Assembly: GCA_019614645.1 (NCBI GenBank)
Contig: JABWDB010000017.1
Location: forward strand, 5,654,501-5,718,500
DNA from: Stratiolaelaps scimitus
Taxonomy: Eukaryota; Arthropoda; Arachnida; Mesostigmata; Laelapidae
Length of the DNA stretch: 64,000 bases
Direction of reading: 5' to 3'
Shown: piece by piece, positions 10,253 to 23,600 of the stretch
How the letters are laid out: each line of letters opens with the position of its first letter
How positions within the stretch are numbered: position 1 is the stretch's first letter
Program-made: the position numbers and the translations under genes
The notes under the pieces: model-generated
What the model was told of the DNA's origin: nothing
Seen by the model: only the letters and a program-made list of their open reading frames with translations
Databases searched by the model: none

Positions 10253-13200
10253 ATGATCGTTGACGGACGGTGCTGCCTCGTCGTGCTCATCCTATTGCAT
10301 AGCCTTGCCGGGCAACTGGATGCTATCGAGATGGACAACGCAACACAACCCGTAAGATTGTCCTGATATCATGAAATATAATAGCAGTACGTGTACAAGT
10401 GCCGCTAATGCAGGCACTCTGCTATCGGCCCACTTGCAGAATTGGCTGGCGTTTACCGGCTCTGTGTAAAGTGTATATTGGCAATGTGTGTACTTCTGGA
10501 AGACAGAAGTTTCAACTAGTTTGCTTATTTCCGAGCAGGCACTTGTTTTTTAGCGGCAATTTTCCCATTATTTTGGTCCACATGAGCCGTTCATCAGGGC
10601 ACAACGTGAACGATTCTGCTGTTAAGAGCCATTGGCTCATTCATTGCATATGTTCATTCATTAGCTACTGAGGGCATTGGTATTCCTGATGTAATGCTCT
10701 CTGTGTCTATATCTTCATGTGATTCACGTTCACAGGCGTAGTAAAGCTTGGATTTCGCTACCAATATCTAATTCTCTCTGCAAAGCCGCTGAACTAATTG
10801 CCATTAACTTCGAAGCTGTTGTTATGCAAACGGTACTTTAATCCAAATACCGTACGAGGATAACGTGAAATCTCCACGATCAGTAGTGCCATCGGGTATT
10901 GCTATATCGATGACTACACACTCAAGTCAATTCACAAATCGTCTCTCATAGCCTACATCCGTTGTTCGCCAAAATTCCAAGCAGCCTATCTCGCGCTTGC
11001 TTATTGTACGGGGTACTTGATCGATTTTTGTCCGAGGCCACTTGACCGTCTGACATGCTGCTCATTTGCCTCTAGAACGAGTTAGTTCATTCAGAACCGA
11101 CGGCCACTACCCATACATTGTGTTACTGCTCCACTCCCAGATCCTTCTGGTCGGCACAATAGCAGTGTGTGTATCTGACGGGTTATTAATAACGCTATGT
11201 TCCTGTATCAGGGTGGTGTGCGAAACGCGAAATCATTCAATTCATCATTTAAATTGTTGCTAACAGTTGGCTAATTTGACACTTTGAAATATAACAAATT
11301 CGACACCTGTTCATAAAAGTGCAAGCGACGGGGGCTAGCGCGGCAATAGATAGTTTACTGACGTCAGAATATGTAATCACATATACGCGGTACACAGTAA
11401 CAGCGTGCCGTGGCTGGGTAGCATAAATGGGATTTACACGTGGGGGACCACCATCACACGGATTACGTTTGTTAATTTATTTTGTACGAACAAATGATTC
11501 ATGTTAGTTATAGGGCAAGGGGCTCTTTAGCTATTGGATGTCGCTCTGATAAATGGTGCAACGAAACACGCGTTTTAGCCGAACAAATATGTTCATTATA
11601 GGTGCATTTTGCATTGCCATAGCTAATTCAGCCTGCTGAATTAGATTAATGGTTCTTCGGGAAGACGGAGCGTGCGCGATTGATTAGATTAAGTCAAATG
11701 ACTGCAGTGTACAGGGTGTATCCAAAACGTCACTGACCAAGTTTGACGCTTTCGAAGGTGACCTTCCGGACGATATTTTAGCTTTAAATATATATATATA
11801 TTAGGGTGTTTCACGCAAACGTTCGCCTCTTCAAATGCCAATAACTTTTGAATTAAATGAGTTAGAACAAATATATTTTGGTATGAGTCAGAGGTACTCC
11901 CCAGCTTTACTTATACACCGATTCCAGCGCTCTGTATGTTTTGAGATAACCAAATATTTACCATTTATAATTCCCTTATTTGCCTTGGTGAATAAGTCGA
12001 CGGTTGCATATAGAACACCACCTATTGCCCTTTTTAATGCATGGAAACAACTATAATCACATGGGCTTAAATCAGGAGAATATGGGGGTTAATGCCATCG
12101 CTCAATTTTGTTCCCCTCCATCCGGGCCGACATTTCAGTAGTGCGGTGAGGTCTTGCATTGTCGTCTTGTAACCACACTCGGTGCCGTCGATCCCCATGC
12201 CATTTGTTCATCGATCTCTTCAAGAAGTCGAGATATCGGGGAGCATTGAGTTTTTCGTTTGTTGCAAATATTTCGTAATAGCAAACGAGCAAACGCAATG
12301 ATGGCGACTATCATCAACACCTTCCGTCCGAGTCTATCTAGCATTGCCACAGCCGTTGCCGCTTCACCTTGTCGGAGCCACTGTTTGCTTGGTTCTTTTC
12401 AGTAGGTCTATGCAGGCTAACCCATGTCCCGTCTATCGATATGGTGTGCTCTAAGCGACTGATTTGTGGCGTATAGGTCTTCATTTTCATCTGCTCAGCA
12501 CTGAATGTATGGGGAACCCATTTTGCATTGATTTTCTTCATCTTCAGTATATTGGTGATAATTCTATGACACGTCACCTGAGGAACAGCCAACTTAATCT
12601 AAAATATCTTTATGTGGACTGTTATTCATTCTTTCCTATTTTGATATACACATTTTAATCTAGTTGGGTATTTAATAGACAAAGAGGGAAAATTACTTCG
12701 AAAATTCTCAACGTTTCTTAGTACTCACAGGCAAGTGTCATTTGTTAAACACACCATATATCGTAAAAGCGTCCCGGATATATTATATATTATAGAAGAT
12801 ATATTATATATTGAGGAGACGTCCACCGTGGCTTGGCAGAGAGATAATCTCGAAACGGAAAAAAACAGGATCTGGTAAAAATCTGGCTGCCAAATTAACA
12901 ATACATATGGGAGAGTGAAAGAATCTTCAATACATTGCATATCTATTTTCTTAAACTCATTTGGCAAAGGGAACGGTGCCAATGGAAGAAATTAATATAG
13001 GGATGTCCTCTGGTAGACATCCCTGGACCAATGTTAAATTATATTATATCACTTAAGCAAGCAGGACACGCTTACATTTTCATTATTCTAATATACAGTA
13101 TTTCAATACAACCTTATGTCAGATGTCGATATACAAACTTATAGATCCGTGTATAGCCACCTCTTTAGGCATCGTCTCGTCATGGATCAGGAAGTCGATA

Positions 13201-16200
13201 TTGAGTGAACCACAACCGTCGCATGCCCCCCATATATAATACAGATATCACAGATGAAGCAAACAACGTGCCCCTGTTCAAAAAGTTCCCATAGAACACG
13301 TCGAATGTAAGAAAAGGTGACCAACTTTATTAAAAAATTATTCAGTATTTAATTTGATAAATCTAACGAATCTTTCTAGTAGGATATAGGTGCCGCGACG
13401 CTTCTCACTATTATGCACTAGTATCCCTCGTGCGCTAGACGTCACCTAAGTTTCTAAACCGTCAAGTGTAACAAGTTCTCGGGTACGCATTCATGGCCGC
13501 ACAAGATTTCTCCGCATTCCTTAGAACCCTCCCAGAGAGTGCTTCTTTGAATAGTTTCACCGCACCGTAGTAAAAAGAATGTGCATCACGAATTTGCATC
13601 TCAAGGTCAGACGTAACTTCATTCTAATAAGCTTTGTGCTGTGTTGATAATCGTATGCCCAAATATAATGGATCGAATCTAATATTGTAAGTGCTTTTAG
13701 GTTAATAGTCAAATATAATAGTGTGTTCCATTATCCCATGGCCGACGGCACGTTTGGGTATACTATAAGAGGGGTTAGCATATTAAGGTCTCAGATGATT
13801 ATTTGAAGTATGACCTGAGCCGGTAATTTCAGGGCTCGTTAATTGTCGTGATAATAATAATAATGATAAGAGAGATACTGACCTTAGCGCATATACATAG
13901 ATACATTTTACGATCGTGTTTGGGTTGGCAAACATCATTTTAAACTAAAATCCTCTTACACGCACTACACTACCTTAACGGAATTATACAAATTATGTAA
14001 CATCATCGTATGGGTTCATGATAAAACCGTCTTGGTAATAATGACATTATTGGCCAACGATTAATAATTATACGAATGTGATCACATTAGCGCTGTACCG
14101 TGGTGGAAGTTCATTTACAAGCCATTCTTGTCAATACTTTACCCAAGTAGCGTCATGAAAGAACTGAAATCAAAGCCAAGGCGTAGTACGAAACTTCCTT
14201 ATGCATCGTTTAATTTTGTTCATAATTCCATTCTCTGTGTATATTATTATGCATTAGTACGCGGACGAATTCTCCGGTAGGCTAAAATGTATTCGTGAGA
14301 TATCTAGGATTTGTTGGCTAATACTTGGCCTATGGGCGTGTACCTCGTCCTTAATAGTTCGCTGTCAACGCACATATGTCAGCGTGCAGCCATCACGCTG
14401 GTGACTGAGGTCGCTAGTCACCCTCCATACTGTCGTCTATTTTCAGAGGAAATAGTTTCATCTTGGAGCCTTAATCCTTTTCGAGAGCTCTAGCGGGAAT
14501 AAATCTGAGGTATCCACCAATGACCCCAAAAGTCTCGAATGTCAATGGGATAATTATGAATCGATCTTAAGTTTCTTGCGGACCTCTCATTGCCAAGCGA
14601 CACTTCTCTCATGACAAGCCGTTCTGTCTGCGTACGATATAATCAACTAATCTTTTCATGCGACACTGACTCTCACATGATGCTGTTCCCGTGTGCATAT
14701 GACTTCGCGCAAGTTCGTCATGCCCCCAAAGGCGATTCGAGATTTTCTCGTTAAGCACAGAGTGCCTGCTACTGCTTGTGTCATTTGGCGTCAATATTTT
14801 ACATTGATGTTCGATTTCCTTTTGATTTCGTAGGAGTTTCTACTGCACATTTACGTACTGACAGCTACACCGTAATGATTCTATTGGCGGACGCCACACC
14901 AGCAATATATAATGCCATAGAGGTCACTTCTATTCAACAGGTGGTATCGGTACACAAAGACGCCCTTTTTTCGAGTCTGCTATATCGTCTCACTCCATTT
15001 CCGAGGGCTCGACGGCCTCGAAGACGCCTGCTGGGCGCGGCCGCAATTTTGGGCGCCTTGACGCCGCGTTTGGCAGCTCCGAGAAACAGTTATCCTCGAG
15101 TCCCAGTAGTCCAACAGCAGCAGGGACGCGGCGGAACATCAGTTAGACGTGCTGTACCTGCGCAACCCCAAGTAATACAATTCCAATTGATTTGTACTTT
15201 CTATAATTAATAAAGTGGTAAATAGTGTACTTAGTTCCAGAACATACTTGGTGCGTCCTGGCTAAATAGAAAGCTCGAGCTATAATCGATAATTCGACTG
15301 TCAAAACAAGTAGCTTGACATCATCAATCCGCACCTTTGAGCGTTGCAGGCACAGTCTAATGGTGGTGGTGCTGGGAGGCAGTTGCGAGCCTCCACGAGG
15401 CCTCTCGGTCGTCGAAGTATTTCTCATTATATTCTTGGCCGGGTTAATCCCCGCACCGGCCGTCTTAGAGCAATCAGGTAAATATTTCATTACAGGATCG
15501 ATCTCGCCCATTCTGAGGCAGTTCCATATACTTAGTTCATGAGGACAGGTTTTTTCTTCGTCTTTAAAAAATCAAGAAAATACTTGTCCTTTTTTCAGCA
15601 GTGTAATACATGCTGTTCTAGAAATGTGCAATACATACTATTCGTGCATGTTACGCACACTATGCATTGTGGTATTATCAGATTTGCACGTCGAATATTT
15701 TTTCTCTCAACAGCTATATCTACCCACCTGGACGTAACCAGATACAAAGTAGAGGTGCAGGTGCTGGAGCAGGGAGCAGTACGTTACGAAGAAGACAACC
15801 AGGACAGGGGGTAAGCTAGCTGAATATTAGCCAGGCTATGACCAGTGTTGTAGTGGAATCAGGAGAGTGAAATATTGTACCTGATACACACTGATCTATT
15901 TATAAATACATGAAAGACTAATACGATCATTCTTTTATCAGATGGGCGGTAGGACTACCCGCAGGGGTGGCGGTACCATGCCACCATTTACGAGAACTAC
16001 TAACTGGAATGGCAACACGGAATTTAGGGAGTTTACAGGTCTGTTTGGCATTGCGTGAGTACTCGATATAGATGTGGATTATCGAGCCCACTTAACTGCA
16101 TATTTTAATCATTTTAATTAGGTACGCACGATTTGGCTACATAGGGCTCTTGGGCATCTGTCGAGCTAATTTTTAAACGACGTTATAATCGCTTGGGTCG

Positions 16201-18539
16201 GAGCAACCCATCCTCAATAGATTTTGGCATCAACTGACTTGGAACTTGGTCTGCCAGACTGGTTGAAGGCTACGTCACCACTGAGCGCTTTAGTCTTTAT
16301 TTTTCAGTTCTATGAGTGAAATTAATTTCTGACTGTGCGTTGGCTAGTGGCGAGACCACAGGTTACATTTGAAGCAATTCTAATGAGTTGTACTTAGACA
16401 CAGATTATAACTATAATAATGCCTCTGTGACTAAAAAAATAACTCTGATTATGACATTAATCGTCACTTAAAATTAGATACAGGTACTCAATCACATTCC
16501 CGAATCGCTATTTTCATTACCACATTTTTGCTAGAGCGACAAGGTTAGCAATCTTACTGACGACTGTACAAAAGGCTCACGAATGCAATTTGGTTAAGGC
16601 GTCTAAAAGTGGACACCTTTCAATGCTCCAATTCACTCTCCGGCGTGGTCTGCTTATTTCGTGTTCAATTCGATGACTATTACTGAAGGTACTATACGTC
16701 AGGGACGACATTCTCAAAATTTCTGACCTCCAAATTTCCCTTCTCGGTCAGGCATCGTGACTCAGTTGACTTCATTTGGAGAATGGACCACATCATCGTA
16801 TACCTATTACGATGGTGGACCACTGATGGATGGCAAACGGGGCTATGTGAGTAATATTGTAGAAAATATATGAAGAAAAAAGGACACTAACACACTAAGC
16901 AGGCAGCATAGAGCTAAGTGACCGTACAAAAGTTGCAATGCTGCCCTCATGTAGAATGGATGAAGCTAGCAACATTCAGTCGCGTATTCATGGGTCAGTT
17001 CCTACCAAGTAGATAATGTTGAAGCATCCCTTTATTCTGCTCTCCTTCTAGAATTACCCCATTGAGGGAACGTTCAACATCTTCGATGAGATGGATCTCC
17101 GGCATCGCGTGGGGCGGTCATTTGTCGTTAGCACGGAAGCAAGCGGGCCTCTTCCTGTTATCGAATCCACAACACTGCCATATAGTACCACAGCATTGCT
17201 TACTGACAGGCCAATGACCGCTAAGCCTGTCCAAGTCGCACCGATCTCATTCGTTTCAATGGTGAGAGGACCACGGAGTACAATGCCGAAAGAAATTTGC
17301 AGGACATCGATCCATGATATGTCTGTCTATACGAGGTTCTATAGGGTTTTCAGCAATTCAAGCCTTTGTTAAAAAAAATGTAAAACGACCTCTATCTTGC
17401 CCTGCAATATCGAACTTACTTTGGATGCGTTTAATTATTTACTAGGGCCGGTAGATTGAGCCAAATGATTACCGTTATTTCAGCAGCGGTCCTCTTCTCC
17501 ATCCCCAATTTGTCTGAGACAAGTGTAACAGTTCAATAGTTCAAGTTTATGGAACAACGGTTTATTCTATGTCTTCGCCTATAATATAGCTGAATTGTTG
17601 TTAAACTTAAAGCGATCGAGTTAGATAACACTAGATTTTAACGCGGATATTTTTCGCACAAATAATTACATATACGCGGCTGTGGGTACGAGGCTGGCGT
17701 GATTGGTCCCACGTTAACATACGTTTTAGCTAAATGGACAATTGCGTGTCGTTTTGCACGCAGGCCGTCGGAACGACAAGCCGAACGTCAATCTCAAGCA
17801 AAGATGTCGCTCAGCCAACGCAAGCCAGGCGGACCCGAACAAAAGTAACGAGACCAAAGTGAGGTTAGCCGCCCCGAAATCTTGCGCAAATCGTATCCAG
17901 GCAGAATGCAGCAGTCATCAATGACACCACTCCCAGAGAGCATCACGAAGAAATCGAATAGTTAGCTGACAGCAGAAAATCCAACATCCCGGGGCATGCG
18001 CGCGTCGAGGCTTGAACGCTTCAATGGTTTTGAAGCGTTGTCACCCTCACGCGTTAAGTGACAATGAATACAATGTATTCGTTGCCAATCTGCCTTCTAC
18101 TTGATATTGTATTACACTGCATTGTAACGATACTTCATAATTAGTAATGGTAATCAAATCGCCAAGGAAGCGACAACTAGCTACCTTCGCCTTAAATTAA
18201 ATGCTCAACCAGCGTAATACCTGTTTGTTTTTTGTTATTTAGAGCAGCGGAATCGCGGAAAGTTTGTATATTTTCGATTCGAAATCGCTCCGATGGGTCG
18301 TCCCACTTAAAATAGGACGGGAGTACGGTACGCATGCACTGAGCATTTTCCATGTCACCGGGATCCGGCTATCCCCGGTCCACTGGCAGCTTTTCAGTGG
18401 AAACACCATCGGCGATCCATTGCCGGCCAAGACCAGCATTGTTCCGGGGGCGGTATTCACGCCTGATGTGACTCAGGAAACCGTCAAGCCAATTAGAGAT
18501 GAGAAACGAACCACTCGGTGCGGCAACTCTGGCTCATGA
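10253..18539 (+). CDS. Secreted Arg/Gly- and Ser/Thr-rich protein, unknown family
   Basis: Gene model built from splice sites and phase, total 442 aa. Exons: 10253-10351, 14941-15171, 15356-15477, 15714-15810, 15942-16038, 16752-16846, 17052-17261, 17764-17844, 18243-18539. Exon 1 encodes a signal peptide (MIVDGRCCLVVLILLHS, cleavage near residue 20). Exons 2-5 give a basic, Gly-rich stretch (GRGGTSVRR, SRGAGAGAGSSTLRRR, MGGRTTRRGGG). Exons 5-7 give a Tyr/Trp-containing segment (TNWNGNTEFREFTG, SYTYYDGGPLMDG, NYPIEGTFNIFDEMD) and a Ser/Thr-rich tail. Exon 9 encodes 98 residues including LYIFDSKSLRWVVPL and a single late Cys, then TGA. Phases are 0,0,2,0,1,0,0,0 and all agree. Acceptors of exons 4-7 and 9 have strong pyrimidine tracts. 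Exon 2 is phase 0/0 and could be skipped without changing frame; its 5' edge and exon 1 are the least certain parts. I recognise no domain. It is probably an extracellular matrix, cuticular or glandular product. Confidence 0.6.
11801..12598 (-). mobile_element. mariner relic, copy 2, 5'-truncated
   Basis: Lies in intron 1 of the secreted-protein gene, opposite strand. The intact terminal repeat starts TTAGGGTGTTTCACGCAAAC at 11801, beside a (TA)n tract. Moving inward the minus strand encodes the mariner C-terminal two thirds: MEGNKIERWH, QDDNARPHRT, YLDFLKRSMNKWHGD and CHRIITNILKMKKINAKWV, in shifting frames. The first catalytic Asp motif reads SIDGTW rather than SIDETW. Homology stops near 12,598, so the N-terminal domain and the other terminal repeat are gone. 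Same family as copy 1 but older. Confidence 0.87.
18015..18039. repeat. Perfect 10-bp hairpin in last intron
   Basis: AACGCTTCAA (18015-18024) and TTGAAGCGTT (18030-18039) pair exactly around a 5-base loop, within the intron before the final exon of the secreted-protein gene. Confidence 0.7.
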
Positions 18540-21500
18540 ATACAGCAAAACAGCTCGACGCGAGTACGTGTCGCGTAGCACGAGTGGATGCAAGAAGGAC
18601 GATATTCGACATTGTGTTCAGTCGGTGATAACAGTGCATGTGAAATCGGATAGTTAATAATGGAATTCGACGAGACCATTTGTAGGGAGCGCCTTTTGCT
18701 CATTGTCGCTAGATTCGCTCTGCTTGCTTTCATTATTGATATGAAAATACGTGTCGATCTGCGTGTGATTGCATACGGCATTGTCTCCTTGGGATATACG
18801 CAGCCGATTGGTGACTCTCGGTCTTTTAACTTCCCAATTATTCCGCTTCGCTCTGGTGACAACGTTTAAAGGTGACATTGTCTGATAAAAGTAGTCTTTA
18901 TCTCTTAGCTGGCACGTGTATAGACGAGAAGAAGAGCTTTGACTTTATTTATTTACTCTACGCATGCTAAGTACGTGCGTGGCACACCAAGGAGTAATAA
19001 TAGCAGATCGAAACTGAAACAACATCTGTCAATTTTAAACACATCCTCCATCCTCTCACCTCTTTCTATGATAAAAGCATATTCTTACTTTTGAGTCCTG
19101 CGTGTGTTATACGTTCGACAGAGTAATGGATAACGGGTGATTCTATTTTGCCCCTTGTGTACAATGTGCGAATGTCTGTTGTTTTTAAATTAAGCCTTAA
19201 ATACGATGGTGTGCAATTAGTCAATGCTATGCGCGATTATAATAAGGGTCATTATACTCGAGCTCTCCTCCCTACTAAGGATTGTGTAGTGTCGCTGTCG
19301 ACACTATATGCAATGCAATGCAAAAGTGAAGCTAAATTATGTTATTATATAATTTCGACTATATTACCTTGCGTTGGGTTCAGACTCCCTATATGCGGAA
19401 GCTGTCAAATGATTTAGCGCCTATTCATTTAGTGTACTGTTGGCGTTTTCCTCAATTGACGCCGTTGCAGAAATTGAATATAGAAGCAACGAAAAATCAA
19501 TGGCACCATGTATTCGCAAGCATCCATGTGACCAGCTAAACGTGTGTGGTTTATAATGAATCGCGTCATTACGTGTGGGAAAGTGTAAAGTCATGCTGTA
19601 TTTAAATGTGGCTTTAATGAAAGCGGTCACGTAGTCGACTCTCCGACTATGGGAGACTTGAGCAGCGCCGCCTAGCGTTCTTCTTCTGTGTGCGCCGCAT
19701 GCCACATTCGGCATTTATAACATTAATTTACTATTTGAAGTGCATTCCCATGACGAAGAGACTATTCACACCATTGTTTGTTGGGCACTGTCTGTAACAA
19801 ACAATTAGGAGCAAATTCAATATTGGTCTCGGGCAAGCCTATATGGTCTGACTTAACGGAGCACATTTCTCCGGTATAATTTGACGTAATACAATTTATG
19901 GTATACAAATTTGCAGCAATGCTAAACGCATTTCATTAATCGCATTCGTAACCAATAGATTAGAGTAGCAGTTAAACAGCTCGAGTGCAAATGTCTAATC
20001 ATAGTATTGACAATTTCTTCAATGGTGTGATGCGTCGGTATCGGGGAAGAAGTATTGCACTTATATAGAGAGACGTGAGAAATATTTGTGACTCTCAAAC
20101 CAAACATAAACTCACATATGCTTAAATAGTAATTCAAGAAGTATACAAAGTATTTGATATATCTAGGTTAAACGTGTATGTATACTCAATCATGCAGAAC
20201 TCATGTTGATGCTAGATGTGCACTATAGCACTATAAATATCATAGAGTAAGCGGTGACGATTTGGTCAGTAAGCGACGAATCGACAGGTTTACTCACAAA
20301 CACGAAGGTGTTAGTGAACAGAGGTTGTCCACACAAAAATGAATAAATAGAAAAACACTCACAGACTGCAGACTGTAACTTGCAAGTTAAAAAGTTAGAA
20401 GGCATGTTATGGCGAAAGACCACATCACACTAACAACACATCGCGTTGGCTGTTCGATGCCAATCGTGTTCACCGTGTCTCTACTACTCAATAGAGGAGA
20501 TTGACTCACTGGATGGCCAATGGATGACTCATTTATGTAGCGAAATATCCTTAAGAAACAACCTGAACACGCCTGAAACCTGGGATCAATGCTATGGGCA
20601 GCAATCCAATATAATGAATATTGAATATGACGGCGACATTAACATGTGACATGGGAATTGTGCGGTGTTGTACGAGAATTGAAAATGCTATTTATGGTCT
20701 TCCACAATAATTGGCAGCGATGTCTAATCCTTTCTGCTTTTTCAATGCATCACGGCCGGCGGCTGTGCTATGTATTAAGCGATAAGCGACCACGCGATGT
20801 GCTTAGGTCTGCGGCAGAATGTCATGGCCATCATATTCAATCGAATGTTGACAAATCTAAGCCAGCTTGGATGCATTCTATTAATTCACCTACTAGTCCA
20901 ATGCAAGCCATACCAGTTAATCCACTCTTCCCTATCACAAGCAGAGCTTTCAGTAGCACGCTTTACATACTGGACGTGAAGTCCAGCTGAACTTATGTAC
21001 AAGGATGAACATACATACCATGAGGTATGTTCTGTCATCTTAGCTTGTCGGGTGGCATCAATTACATACTAAGTAGCTACGATATGAGTTCAGCTATGGA
21101 ACATATATGACGCTTTTAGTTGCATGGTCTAATTTGCCCCATCGGAATGGTTTATGGCTCTGAACTTGCATCCCTGACACGGCAAGCTTCTCTGTTTGCT
21201 CGACTGCGTGATCTGACTCCTAGAATATTCATAGTCCAAGAGCCAAACATGTAATATGTCAAATTATATGCTTACGTAATATGTCTATCTGCTACTTTCG
21301 ACTAGAACGACATCGCGTGTCGAGTACCGCTTCGTATGCGATTTTTTGTCTAGAGAAAGTCATCAGATCTTCCCGTCCCGACATTGTATACTCTCTAGAC
21401 AGTTACAACTGCTGCGGAATGCCGACATCGAAACGATAATCACTTTCTTAAATAGTAACATACCTTGAGGAAGCCGTATGGTTGGAATTCTTAGGGCTCG

Positions 21501-21585
21501 GACAAAAGATCACCGCAATATAATAAATGACGTTGCCAATAACACTGTTATGTGACCATTGCGCTGTCCGGGACCGCCACTGCGG

Positions 21586-21590
<5 letters not shown>
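18540..21590. other. Intergenic, nothing recognised
   Basis: Downstream of the secreted-protein gene. No clear AATAAA is visible just after the stop. Open frames here are short and lack splice support. Confidence 0.5.

Positions 21591-21618
<28 letters not shown>
21591..21618. repeat. (TA)n microsatellite
   Basis: Uninterrupted AT dinucleotides, 28 bases. Confidence 0.9.
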
Positions 21619-21620
<2 letters not shown>

Positions 21621-21834
21621 TGTGCTATACTACTATATACGCGGCAAATGATAACTACATCTGCTAAGACTGGTTGGGTTGTTACCAGCCTTGCGGATCT
21701 TTAATAAGCCAGTTATCGATACGAGCAGTATAAAAGGGTTAAGGGACGGTGTAATTTCTGACATATATATTTCACCGAAGTTATTCTTCGGGCGACACAC
21801 ACGACATGCAAATTTGGACGCAAGTACTCGCAGT

Positions 21835-22740
21835 TCACGAGGGAGGGAGCCACATATTGATGGCAAGCGGTAGGCTAGAACGTGTTTGCTTGACTCCGAG
21901 GAAACTAAAGGGGTTACAAGCGGTAGTATCGCGACGATTCGAGTGGCTGGCGACAGCGGTGAGCGGGAAGACGAGCTCCAGTGGAATAAGACCCCTCGTC
22001 ATCTTGAACGCGAGGGGGCGACACGCATCATATTTAATTTTATCAACCGGGAGTAGCTCGTATGATTTATATAGGTTCCCCACGCTGCGGCTTAAGCCAA
22101 ACATAGCAAAGAGCATCATCCTGTATAACCTGAGCACGATGAGATATTCGAAGACAGCCACCTCCCCAGACCGACCTCAGTAACCAAGATGAGACCCTCT
22201 TGAGGGACACCCATCTGCCTAAGTCTCCACAGTGCCGCAGTTACTGCATAGAAGTTGGGTCCGAGGGCTGTCAAATGAGTCTGCCGTTTCATCATTTCGT
22301 AGAGATTTAATCCCAGGCATTTAACAGTCTGAGACAATGCCAGATGTGAGCCCCCCACCCTTGGGTAACTGCGCATCAACCATTCTCTGAGGTGTGCGGA
22401 ATAAAACCAGCTCTGTTTTGCTAGCGTTTACCACTAGCCCAAGCATCTCGAAAGCCTCAATGGACTTTCCAACGTGATCCAGAGCCCTCTGAATCCCAAT
22501 GATGAGATTGGCGAGGTCAAGTCGAAATAGCATTCAAGTGTCGTCTGCATATGCAATAGTCCTACAGATATCACCTTCACAAATCTTGAGCAAAGCAAAG
22601 TTCATATTAACAATGAACATAAACCGGCCAAGCACCGAGCCCTGAGGCGTTCCGATGTTAACCTCCTCCCCACGGGAGATGACACCATCAATCTTAACTG
22701 ACTGCCTAACTGTGCTAACCTGATGGTAACTGTTTTTGTT
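21835..22740 (-). mobile_element. Non-LTR retrotransposon relic (reverse transcriptase)
   Basis: The minus strand encodes consecutive reverse transcriptase motifs: SRGEEVNIGTPQGSVLG (plus coordinates about 22,628-22,680), then AYADDT (22,537-22,554) followed at once by a TGA, then the palm/thumb stretch LANLIIGIQRALDHVG, GLVVNASKTELVLF and RTPQR. Further downstream come ALWRLRQMGVPQEGLI and, less certainly, LYRMMLFAMFG and LYKSYELLPVDKIKYD, resembling the C-terminal part of Jockey/CR1-like elements. Stops and frameshifts separate the blocks. The 5' part, including any endonuclease, is missing: homology starts abruptly near 22,740. The strand order and truncation fit a 5'-truncated LINE. Confidence 0.8.
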
Positions 22741-22744
22741 TTGG

Positions 22745-23600
22745 TTTCTAGCGAGAAAAGAAGCCGATGAAATCAGCTCATATGAATTGATTTCATCTCG
22801 TGCTCAATGCTGACCCCTTCAAACTATATCCGAATTCAAGGTGTTAGTCAACGGCGGGCTATGCTTTGTCTAGACACTCCACCATTTCTATGGTATAGAC
22901 ATATTTGAGCGAACCAACCTCATGGCTGAAGAAGGCAACCCTGAGCTCAACTATTTCATTCTGAATAATTCCTGCCACCCAACGCGATGGCTGTGACTTA
23001 TCGATGGCAATGGTCTCGACAACCTACAACGTCGACACGAACGTATGAATTCCGTCTCGTGTATACGGCCTCTCTTCTTATTGCCTCATGCGAACACGAC
23101 TACACATTCGAAACGACACAGTTGATATTCCAACCAATTATCATAGTACCGATTTATTAGACATCGCGATTATAACAATATAACAACTAATACAGAGCGG
23201 CAACAGTTGTCCGAACTGCTAACGGATCAGAAACGTCACCAACAGATCGCCAACCCCTATATTAGTGTGTAAGTGAATGTGACTCCGTTGCCCTTTAACT
23301 GGTTAATAACTGATGGCCTTTCTTTTGCGTTCAGTAGCAACCACCAGTTCAGTTCAAGCCATCGATTCCTCTGTCATCCGTCGTCCCATTTCCAGGGAAG
23401 CGGCGGAGCCTGGGCAACTCGATAGAAATCGCCGTCTCGCAAATTCGAGATAGGTGTGCGCACCTTTAATCCATCGATCTGTTTCATGGATCTTATTCCT
23501 ATTCAACTGAAGTTACTGGTGGACGAAACATGTCACAGCAATGATAAAAAAAAGCATCAATCATAATCGCAGTAGTAATTGTATTATGTATTATCCTTGT
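22745..23600. other. Intergenic, nothing recognised
   Basis: No exon chain, RNA or mobile element could be identified. Confidence 0.5.

Noticed and set aside
15360..15477. ATG-started frame with a signal-peptide look (VVEVFLIIFLAGLIPAPA) as first exon of the secreted-protein gene
   Set aside because: Its exit phase (1) does not fit the frame shared by the following exons. The overlapping frame entered at 15,356 leaves in phase 2 and joins cleanly, so the hydrophobic run is an out-of-frame shadow.
16039..16054. Alternative donor for exon 5 after FTGLFGIA at 16,054
   Set aside because: That donor (ttgc|gtgagt) leaves phase 2 and breaks the next exon's open frame; the CAG|gtctgt donor at 16,038 leaves phase 1 and keeps it.
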